Positions 23,022-35,477 of a stretch of 64,000 nucleotides of DNA are shown piece after piece. Both the position numbers and the translations under genes were made by a program. This DNA is from Acanthosepion esculentum. Lineage: Eukaryota > Mollusca > Cephalopoda > Sepiida > Sepiidae. Below the pieces are notes generated by a model. It saw only the letters and a list, made by a program, of their open reading frames with translations, was not told the origin of the DNA and did no database searches. Where the stretch lies: the NCBI GenBank assembly GCA_964036315.1, contig OZ038498.1, forward strand, positions 14,475,497 through 14,539,496, given 5' to 3'. Every line of letters starts with the position of its first letter. Position 1 is the first letter of the stretch.

Positions 23022-24892
23022 AACCTGAAAGTATAACATTATGTACAAGATATTTAGATTTCGGCATTAAATAACCCATAGTGGTGTTGATATACCACAA
23101 AACGAAATCAACCAAATAACCAACATGAAAGAACTCCTTCATGACATTAATCCATATAATATCTTACAATTTCTTAACGAAATCAAATAAATTCCAAAAT
23201 ATAACTTCAACAAAACTACAACATAAAACACAGATAGCATTGGCTCTAGTAATTATGTCCACACAAACTATGCACTAAAGCTGAGTATCATCTACCATGT
23301 ATTCAACTGTGAAAGCAGAATAACATATATCATATTTTTATTACTTCAAAGCTCGCAAGAAAATTCAATTTCGGTATTAAATGACCCATGAGGTTTTGAT
23401 ATGCCGTTGAACAAACAAATCACTCAATATTTCTTTCGTCTTCATACATCCCTCTCTCGCTATATATATAGTGAGTAAATTAGTAAATGTTCCAGTGCCT
23501 TAACTCTTGACCGACTCCAAAAATATAAACTTAGAAATTCAAATTTATTTTTCATGTATTTAATCATTGTTATTTCTTAAAAAAAAACGTTAAAAACCGT
23601 AGGCAATCATGGCTCTCCACACAACCCTTTTCTTATTTTTGTGAATTACTATGACTTCTTGGAAAAGAATGTTTTCCCGTTGCCTTTGCCTCGGTTTTGA
23701 CTACAGAGTAGTCTTTCTCCTAGACTGGCTTCAAGCCAAGGCTAGAGAGCCCCAGTCTATTCTGCCATTTAAGCCATAGTAGCTGAAGGAAAAAATGCAT
23801 TCATGCTATTCACAAGGGCTTTTGCGCGAAAGTGAACGCAACAAATTAGGCGAGGATTTGAACACGGTCCGCCAATACCACATTCCGCGTCGATCACCGT
23901 TACGCGTACTACATAATTTAAATTTTTTCTTTTTAAATCCCTGCTTAAGATTTCTTAGAAAGGCCTACACGACAAGAAATAGGTGCCAAGTCAGTGACAC
24001 TCGTTACAAGAAAAGCTAAGTTTAAATGAAAAAAAAGAATCAAATTTATGCAAGAGTAAAGGACATATTTTCACTGAACAAAAATTTTCAAAATGGATTC
24101 ATTTAAAATAATAATATTGTTTGCAGCAAAATTTATAAGATTGTTTTTTTTTGCCAATTTAAAAAGTTAATTAAAAATATTTGCCTAATGAAATTTTTCC
24201 AATGGGAAATTTTGAAAAAAATCTCAAGTAAACAAATTTTTCTTTAATTAAAAATAAAAAAAGTAATAAAATTTTTTCGATATCTGTTTTAACGAAACTT
24301 TAAAAAAACAAACATTATATTAATGTATAATTTTTATGTGATTTTAGTATTTACTCTGTCATTTGGTATAAAATCAGGAGAATAAATAAAGGTTTGTTTA
24401 AATATGTTAGAATTTGTTTAATAAACACAACTGAAATTTTAGCATCTGTATATTTTCAATATATGCTTTTCAGCACATCTATACGAAAAGAGAATGCTTG
24501 TCGCTGTTTAATTTTCCGTCAAAAACATAATTTTTCACCTCTATTATAAAACGAACCTACATGAATGAAAAACTGCCGCATACATATATATATTTGTCAT
24601 CCACAGACTGTTTCGCAGCTCATCAGTGTGGCTAGACGTCCGGTTGCCTTTAGCTAGGATCGAAACCTGACTGAATTTGCGTCAGTCGGAACTTTTCCCA
24701 CTAAACCGTCGGCTCACGGCAGGGAGGAAGGTGAATTTTGGCGTGTTTATTTTTAGATTTAGATAAACACACACTGACTGACAGTGACTCAATTCTGCCG
24801 AAGAGTCGTGCAATATTAGCTTAAATAGTCACTGTTTACAAATTCACACCTCAAACCAGAGAGCTCAACCGAAATTAATTTTTCAGGAGCCA

Positions 24893-24960
<68 letters not shown>

Positions 24961-25127
24961 GAAGTCTTTTCAATAAAGTATTGGAACAGTTGCTATATGA
25001 ACGCAGGTAAAGTACGCATAGTGAAGCCGCTTGGCACAGATTGACGTTATAACATTCTCACCCACTTCTGTTGTTTATATCACTACTTTGAAGAAAAGTG
25101 TGTAGAGTGTGATCGCCTCACCACACA

Positions 25128-25215
<88 letters not shown>

Positions 25216-25396
25216 CACGAAGAAAACCTTAAATAGTCATCTTGGTCATAATTTATTTCGTGAATATCGAAGATATTTACTCTTCAGACCAAAGTCTCTT
25301 AGTAAATGGCCATTATGGTGATTATTATTATTATTAATATTATTATTATTATTATTATGCTCCTCCTTGGAATTATCCCTACCAGCCACAAACTGG

Positions 25397-25465
<69 letters not shown>

Positions 25466-25906
25466 AATGAGAAGCCACGTATACTTCCTTAATATGTATA
25501 TATAGAAAAAACAACTGAAAAGTTGCAAATTAAAAAAAAATACTAGATTTTAAAATTAAAAACATATAAACTAGGTTTAAATAAAGACTTGGGTATTTTA
25601 AATCTTTATAAATATTTCAATAGTTAAACAAAAAAAATTTTTTTAGATATAGTTAAAAATCTTTTTTTTAAACAACATCTAAAATATTATTACAGTTAGA
25701 TTTACGTTAGAAATATTCGAACACAGTTGCATTCCATATCACGTGACGTCCGCGTCTCGCGACGGACGCTACTTGTAAACAAACTTCTGAAAACAATTAT
25801 TTCTGATGAAAGATCGGGGTCGATCAAATATGTATATATAAAAAAATATAAATAAATTCTTTCACAAAAAAACATTCAATTTTTTTAAATTTGCAACTTT
25901 TCAGTT

Positions 25907-25971
<65 letters not shown>

Positions 25972-26152
25972 TAAGCATTGAAGTCAATTTCATGCTAGAC
26001 GCAATCGTCAGGCCTGACGATTGCGTCTAGCATGAAACAGACTGTCACCTCTAAGTGTTGACTTCTATGTTCACTTTTATATTTACACACGCTCTATCTC
26101 TGATATTGACCACTTTATCCCGTAAATATAGCACACCTTAAGACTACATTTC

Positions 26153-26197
<45 letters not shown>

Positions 26198-29100
26198 GTA
26201 TGTATGTATGTATGTATGTATGTGTGTGTGTGTGTGTGTGTGTGTATTTAAGCAGCAATCCTTCTTTCATGCACATTTCATTGAATACGACAGACAAGGT
26301 GCTTTGATTTGGTTTCTTATACAATTTCTCATGCGAACTAAGAAATTTTTCTTTTCAGATGATAAATTATATAAAAACTGTCCGAATGTTCTTTTTATCC
26401 GAGCGCTTTCGGCTATACATTTAGCCATTTTCAAGGATGAAATATTTTAACTGTTAAATAAGAAATAGTTTGTTGCATGTATGTATTTATATAATGTTTT
26501 CATTTTTCAAAACATGGTCAAGATATTGTGTCCATGTTCAAAGTTAATATTAAGTGTTGGTTTTTTGTTTTTATTAATAAGGCTTCCATTATTTATTAGC
26601 CTTTTTTTTGCATGTAGATGATGCTATTATATTAGTGTTGTCAACAAGTATGTTACAAATAGTGGCCGGTAGGTCTTTCATGAATATTTAAATGAGATCT
26701 AATTGAGCTATGATCAGAAAGGTGCCAAGTGGCTTAAATATTCTAATTTTACTAACGTTGCCGCTATTCAGACATTCAGTTTTTCCATTGGCAATTCGGA
26801 TCACGCTGTAGCATCTGTGGATTTTTCTTTTGAGTCGCCAATGAGAAAGGGACCTCCTATTCTTTCTGTTAACAGCGTCTGAAAGAATCCTTTTTACCTT
26901 TCATCAGTATGTCTGATGATAACCTTCAGGCGAATGACTCATTTCATCATCGCGGACTAACGTTTTCCACTGAAGTGGAAAGATTTCTAGGTCTGCTGCT
27001 AGGAGAGTCAGTTCACTGTGTCGTGAATCTATCTTAGACATTCACAAGTCTACCATTCATCCTTGCTTTTAATATTGCTACCACATTTGGACTGGTTCTC
27101 CTGCTATATATTTAGAGATCAATATCAAAAGAAGAAGCTGCAATATTATTGGTTCTGATATGACATCTCGGCTTCAATCACCTTCTAACCGCCGTAACGT
27201 ATCTTCATTTGCTCCATGGTACTTAGACTTTATGGATTTAAGCGCAGTACTAGTTAAGTCTCTTTAGAGTTCAAATGGCTCGAAGCAACCTTAAGTGCTA
27301 TGCTAATAATTTCTTCTCTCGCATCTTTCGCTTGTGGAACTCTCTCCCGGCTTCTATCTTCCCAGTCAAATTTGATCTTCAAAAGTTTAAATGTAATGAC
27401 AATCGTTATCTTCTGTCTTTTATTGTGGAACTCTCATCTGGCTTCTTGATTTCCAGTCAAATTTGATCTTCAAAAGTTTAAATGTAATGACAATCGTTAT
27501 CTTCTGTCTTTTATTGTGGAACTCTCTTCTGGCTTCTTGATTTCCAGTCAAATTTGATCTTCAAATGTTTAAATGTAATGACAATCGTTATCTTCTGTAT
27601 TCTTTGTTGTGGTAAACCCTCCTATAGTAGAATGGACTCTTCCTCCTCTCACAAATTGTTATAGTGAAAGACACCTTGTCTAGGTAATAGACTCTCCCAC
27701 CTATTATAAGTAGGAGTCAGGAGTAGTCGAGAGGAAAGGGTAGTGTTCAGCGACCACAACTCGATTACTCTGCGTAACATTTTATTACAAGTTCCTAACG
27801 TTTCTGTGCGTTTAACCTATTTAGGACGCATTTAGTCCGAATACAGTTTCTATTGTGGAAATAACTCCACAACAACTTTTGGATTTCCACAATAGAAACT
27901 GTATTCGGACTAAATGCGTCCTAAATAGGTTAAACGCACAGAAACGTTAGGAACTTGTAATAAAGTGTTACGCAGAGTAATCGAGTTGTGGTCGCTGAAC
28001 ACTACTCCTACTCTCGACTACTCCTGACTCCTACTTATAATAGGTGGGAGAGTCAACCTAGACAAGGTGTCTTTCACTATAACACAAATACTAACTGCGA
28101 GACTTCCTCGAGGAGAGTCGCTGAGGAGTCGTTTGGGCAGCCGAGACGCAGTGTAACCTGACCGTTCGGACGGATACTTCAAACTGCTTATTACTTACAC
28201 TCTTGCCTTGTATATATATGTTATTTCAATACCCTTGTTCAACCTACCTTCGTCTTCCGTGTCTTTCTTTTCTGGCCCCTAAACTGGCCGCAACATTCTT
28301 AATCCCTGCTATTTTATTTTTCTCTCTGCTTAATAGTTTTTTTCATATTTTCTAACACTCAGTAACCCGTTCCATCTTAGTAGCTTTATTGCCTTACTTG
28401 GGGTGAAATGATTAAAAAAAACCGGAAAAGCATTGGTTTCATCACAGGAGGTTTGGCTTGGTTTTCAGAACAGCAGAGAGCCAGTTGAGAGTTCGATATT
28501 TCATCCAAGCAGTGACATAATCTTCCTACACGCCCTTAATTAATCTTGTCATCTTTTATCAGAAGGAAAGCTAAAATTTCTGAAACACAATGAGAAAAGA
28601 AAGCCTGGAGAATTTAACACTCACAGCATACCGAATGAAAGGGAAGCAGTTGAAAACTAAGTAACCTACTTAATTTGATTGTGTGAATGGATAGCAGGAC
28701 AAGAACAAAGAGGGGTGGTAAAGAGTTCAGAGTTAATTAGAGCAACAAAAGACAGGAAGTTGTGGAGAGCCACAATCACCTATTAAACAGGTATGTGTGA
28801 ATGGATAGCAGGACAAGAGCAAAGAGGGATGGTAAAGAGTAAAAAGTTACTGAGAGCAACAAAACACAGGAAGTTGTGGAGAGCCACGATCATCTATTAA
28901 ACAGGTATGTGTGAATGGTTAGCAGGACAAGAACAAAGAGGGATGATAAAGAGTCCAGAGTTACTTAGAGCGACAAAACACGGGAAGTTGTGGAGAGCTA
29001 CAATCACTATGGCACATACTGCATAAAAGAAGAATAAAGCATTTAATTATGGGGACTGGATTCATTGTGTCTGCTCCACTAATTTGTGTTCCTTTTGTTC

Positions 29101-30036
29101 GCATTGAAGAAGGCGGTGGCAATGGCGTTATCTTTCTTTTCAACCAATCCATTTGGCAGATATGATGACGAAACAGCAGTTTAGCAGTTCGTTATGCGAA
29201 CAAAGAAGCAAAGAAAGACGGTCAGAAAGAAAAAAAATAAGATATAATTATTCAGAATATAATAATTACAAAATGGCCGACTTTTGCGGCTTAACGTCCG
29301 TGATTGGTGTATAGTAAGTGTCGTCGTCATCGCTATTAGAACTGACTTCATCATAGCTGCCGTGTTTTTCACGACCGATCGATGATCATTAATTATATGG
29401 CAACCTTTTAGTTTTCATCTATTTTTTCCAAAACTAACGTAGATGTAGTGAGTTCAAATAATCGATGGAGTTGGCACAAGAAATAATGATTTTTTTCAAT
29501 TTTTTTCTTTATATACTACTATAGATTAAGCACTTCAGATCACGATAAAAAAAGAAGGAATTAAATTTTATAAAAAGCTAATAAGGGAGTCCAATTTACT
29601 ATGTAAATTCATTGTAAACCGATCCTCCGACGGAAGCCAAAATAAAATATGTGCATGTTACGTGATTTCTTAAAATCTCCCCCCCCCCCAGAAAAATTGA
29701 AATTCGTAATCTGGAGTGCTTTATTTTATTATCGATTAAGCACTGCAGATAACTAATCGTGAATTTAAAAAAATCTTTACTTCTTATAAAATCATGTATG
29801 CCCATGTTCTGTTTCGGCTTCCGAACGAGAAGAACTGTTCGTAAGCCGTCGTTGGTTGTGCTAACCGGATATTACAAGTCATCGTGACCGAGGGTTTAAG
29901 GGGTACTGGCCTTGTTCAAAATGTAGGTCCTTCCAGATGATGCGTTATCTCCCAGAAACTGAAACTAAGATCCGTTCAACATAGATGCAGTATAAGGCGG
30001 CTACAACATGAGCTAATGAACTTGAAAATGAGTAAC

Positions 30037-30088
<52 letters not shown>

Positions 30089-30504
30089 TATTATTATTAT
30101 TTTATTTCCTTTGATTTCTGATGTGTACTCATTTCTTTCCCGGTCCCGACCAGGTACCTAAGGTTAGAAATGGCATCATAACATTTTCCACTGGAAAAAA
30201 AAAAACAAAAAAAAAAACAAAACATATTTTACATCGACAAAGCCTTTCGTAAGGTGTGGGCTGTACTAGTGAGAACAATGTTTTGTATTTCTTTAAGGTA
30301 TGGGCTTCCAGGAATCTCTTCAATTAGTCTACTGTAATCTTTTCCAACCAATCCGAGGGCTCCAACTACAACAGGGATTGTTGATGTTCCCATGTGCCAC
30401 ATTTTTGAGATTTCGATTTCAAGGTGATTGTATTTTGATAGCTTATTATAATAATAATAATTATTATTATTAGTAGTAGTATTATTGTTATTATTATTTG
30501 ATAG

Positions 30505-30558
<54 letters not shown>

Positions 30559-30699
30559 ATATTGCATTTAAAAATTTGTTATATTTACACGGGGAAGAAT
30601 GCCCAATATCGGAGATAGAGTGTCTATAGATATAGGCATTATTGACATACGAATCAATACTGCATAGCAATAGTCTGTCTGGGTCTCTCTCTCTCTCTC

Positions 30700-30766
<67 letters not shown>

Positions 30767-33700
30767 CTTACGTGTGCATACAAACATATATGTTAAAATC
30801 TATGCGTAATTTTCTACTGTGTTATGGTAAATTTACCTCACCTATTCGACACTGGGGGTTGAAATGTCAAATCTACTGACCCACCGTCATGTTCTCTTGC
30901 CCCTCAGCTATAATATCGAAAGTTTGGTTGTGTTTGCTATTTGTTACCTTCGTTCGTTATCGTAATGACTGGCGGATTAGGCGTCTCAGCGGATAATCTA
31001 CTTATGCGAGAAGCCAAATGAAGTCAGGCCAAATGCCGCCGGGCCAGTGCGCTTATCAGCAACTGTTTCTGGCTAGTCGTTCTCTGCTCGATCAACGCCG
31101 GACAGTCCTTAAATTAAAATAACTTTTGCCTTTGGGGGAAAGCGACCAGCCACGAGCTAAAAGAGCGGGGAAAAAAGACATTCAAAGACGAGGCGAGATG
31201 AAAAACGGCGGGAAAACTGTTATTGAAACAGGAATCAGAAAGGACAAATTCGAACTTCCGATTATTGAAATCGGTGTCAATAGCGATGAGACTAATGGAA
31301 TGTAGTGCTTTGGAGACTCTTCATCTATAGAGAGGCAGTGACATCAAAATACTGGTGCCGAAGTCCATTATTATTGATATGATTATCTGTTTATATAATC
31401 CGATGATATCACCAACAGGGTTTCTAAAACTTTCATTCGCATAGAGATTGCATGAGTGTATAGCATAGCGGTTATCATCTCGCAAATTGGACCGGACGAT
31501 CCGAGTTCAATTTGATTGCTTTCTTTTAACCGTATATCAGTTCTGTCTGTTATTTAATGCCGAAAATATTTTTTGCGAATATATGGCTTGTAAACAATTG
31601 ATTGGATCACTGGTTCGGCCATTCTCCAGTTCATACTTCTAGAGCGGAATTATTTAGTGCTATAATTTGTGGTAAAGATCAACCTCCTTCAAGTAGGCGA
31701 GGAGGTCTCTACATTTATCTTCATGAAAAGGTCCTCGAGAATAGTGATCTATAGGAACAAAGTCACTGTATATAAAAATATCTTTTATGTTATATGTATC
31801 CTGATATTTTTTTTAAGTATTTCGCCCCAAGCAAGGCGGGAGTGCCGCTTGCACGTAAGGGGTTACAGAGAGTGAGAGCAAGAGTAAAGCGGGGTGTTTG
31901 AGGAAAGGATATAAAGAAGGACGGGGATCATGATCAAAGCACCAGATGTCGATTGACATTACATTTGAATATTTTAAAATTATAGCTATCAGGGGAGCAA
32001 GTAGGAGGAAGGGAGTTCCCATCTCTGTCCCATAATGATTGTTCAATTTACGTACAAATTTCACAGACTAAACGGAACAATCATTATGGGACAGAGGTAG
32101 AATAATATAGAAGAATGGCTAGTTTAATAATCGGATTAAATTGAAGAGGAGATAAAACATTTTCTTTTTAAGAATTTCACATCAAGCAAGAAAAGAAAGA
32201 GGGAAGCCACAGAACGTCTGTGAGAAAGTGACTGTAGACGAGATGCCTGAACAGGACTTATCACATTGCATATGCAGGCGAATGTTCGTTTTTTTAGGAG
32301 AAATGAGCGAGTGGTATGGGTGTGTCCTATTCTGATTCTTGATAGAATGACTTCAGCCTTCCAAGAAAGTTTGAGATCTTGGTGCTATTCTAATGTGCAT
32401 GTGCATACATATAGATAATTACAGATAATGCACCGAGGGATAACAAGCAATATTAGAATTGGGTGTGATCGATAGGCGAATAAATAAAAGAGTGGAGTTA
32501 GTTGCTAAGTGTAAACATTTAATATCTTCTGTGCCATCAACGATTTTGTTAAGGTTTCTCATCCTGTTTCTGTCGAAGCTTTCTCTTTTGTTTCAGTTAA
32601 TAATTGTCCAGAGATTTTTGGTCACGCTTTTTTTCTTTGCTTATTTTACTCATATGGTGTGTGTGTGTGTGTGGGGGGGTGGCAATTTATATACTTATGC
32701 CTTCTGACATGCTGCATATTCAGGAAACATCTATTATTTTTTTAAGAAGAAACGAGTGAGCGATATAGGTGTGTCCTATTGTGATTCTTGACAGGACGAC
32801 TTCTTCTTCCCGATGAAGTCTGTGATCATGATGTCAAAATAGGTTTAATTTTGTAACATTTGCTGTTTGGGTGGGAGTTCCATAAATCTTCCATTTAAAT
32901 TCCAGCCGATGTTATTACGTTCACCTTCGCCTAAATACCAATGAGAAAGGTATGAATCCAGTTCTTCTTACCCAGCTATGGGATAAATAGCAGGGTAGAC
33001 TGAGCTCTCTAGCCTTAAATGGCAACTGATCTATGAGAAGAAAAACAGTGAATTAAAAACTGTGGAGAAGGCTAAAGGAAACTAAGATCCCAAGATTACA
33101 TGGCAATTCATAAGTAATAAAGAAAGACGAATATTCAGAGAGCCATGATTACTCATGTCTCGAAGGGAGATGGCATTAAAACTATTATCTCATATATACT
33201 GTATAACCCGCAGGGGCACCATGAGGCGGTGTAATGGTTAACAAGCTTGTTTACCTAGAACAATTACGACTGAGTAATGAGTTTCGAAACTCGCCCTATA
33301 CTTTCGGCCTTGTGCCACATCTAATTAAGCTATGCTTGGAAAATTAATATTCTGTATGACCCACAGAAAGTACACATTTTTAAGAAATTAATTTAACCTT
33401 AAAAAGACGATAATGCCACTAAGTCGTAATGGGCTACTGGGAGTGAATGAGAATAGGAAGACTTTAGAAGGAACCGGAAATCCAATCCTGAACAGGAAAC
33501 AAGGGATACACCTTTACTCCTGTTCAAAAGACAGGACCGACTTGTCAACTCCTGTTTATATATGTTTTTAAAGTTGAATGTCTTTTCTAGAAATAGAGAT
33601 ATTTTGAATCCGGTTGCTTTAGTAATTGATGAAAATTATTTCTCTATAGTCACCTAAATATATTTGAAATTTTAAAGTCGTAGCCTTACCCGCGTGCCGC

Positions 33701-34766
33701 TAGTGGCCCGCTGGTAGGCCGCCGATGGCAATGCCAGCAGTCCTCTGGTGGCAGGCCACCGGCAGGCCTCTAGCGGTTCGTCAGTGGTAACACTGCCGAG
33801 ACAAACAGGCCGCCGGGTTTCATTTCTAAATGTTATTTTTATTCCCCCACTCCCAGACAAATTGTACATATGGGAACTAGTTAGAGACTTCTTTGAGGTG
33901 TTATAATGGCTGTAATGAGAATGGTAAATAAGAATTTGTTGTTATGTGTACGGAATAACTGTGCTATGTATGGGTCAGTAACTGTGGCTGGCTAAGTTTA
34001 AGATAAGACAGATTGAAGACCAGCCTTCCCCGTTGTCATTGGCCACATTTTTGTATTTTTCAAAATAAATATCACTTTTCTCTTTATTACCTCAACTTTA
34101 TGAATTTAAGCACGGTACTAGGTTGGCAGTTAGGTCTCATCTCTTTACTAACAGTGTCTTCTTCTTAACTTCTCGCTTGTTGAACTCTTTTCTGGCTTTC
34201 TGCTTATCACTTAACTTTAAGCTTAAAAAATTCAAATGCAATGTCAATCCTCATTTTTACGTCTCCTTGAAACTTGTTCTTTTATTGTCCACTCTCCTTA
34301 ATAATGTTTTATTTTTTTCTCTCTCAGATTCTTTCACGCTCAGTAACACCTTGCGTCTTAGCGACTTCGTCGCCTTGCTTGGAGTGAAATGATTAAAAGA
34401 TAATTTGATTTTGATGTTAGAAAGTGTCTTACATGTTCGAACTTACATTTTTGCGGGTACGGCGTGACAGGAGGCCAGGTAGGGTGAACGGTCGTAACCG
34501 GCAGATATGTTGGCTGCTGGGTGGGTTGCCAAGACCAAGGTTGTAGAATTTGATCAATCTTTGTAATAAGGGGATATCTTCCCTGGCCACACTTATTGTT
34601 GAAGTCGTCCATCTCTACTGACCAGACAAAGGCTCCACCGAGGTTGTTTCGAACGATGAAATTCGCCTGGAAACATAAATCAATAACAAACATTACAGTC
34701 CATCTGAAATTCTGACGAGCAATATATCTATCTATTACTATCCCCACTCTCGCCCTCTCTCTCTCT

Positions 34767-34852
<86 letters not shown>

Positions 34853-35049
34853 CTATGCATTTTTTTATATTTAGTGGATTCACGTGCTTGTGTAGGCACC
34901 CTTGTTTTAAACTGTGAAAGTAAGGTCTGTCGACCTAGGGATCGTAAGTCTTAATAAAGGAAATATACCTCCTGATAGGAATCGAACATGTATTCTCTTT
35001 TTAAACTGGCAAACCATTTTCAAGCGAAGTCAGCTTTACCATTAAACTA

Positions 35050-35098
<49 letters not shown>

Positions 35099-35177
35099 TA
35101 CATATATATATATATATATAAATTGAACCAATATATATATAAGTTTTTATAATTGTTTTATATATTTAACGTAATTG

Positions 35178-35208
<31 letters not shown>

Positions 35209-35324
35209 GTATGTATATATATATATGTATGTATGTATGTATATATATATAGCCTGAGAAGACCTTGCGGTCGAAATGTGAATAGGAATGTAAACTGAGG
35301 ATTGCGTCTAGCATGAAACAGCCT

Positions 35325-35390
<66 letters not shown>

Positions 35391-35428
35391 AGAAAAGATA
35401 ATGTGAGATTTATTTACTTATATATATA

Positions 35429-35477
<49 letters not shown>

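Noticed and set aside
35250..35280. Active hammerhead at cctgagaagacc
   Set aside because: The GACC/GGUC stem is perfect but the core G8 is A, so it is at most a decayed relative.
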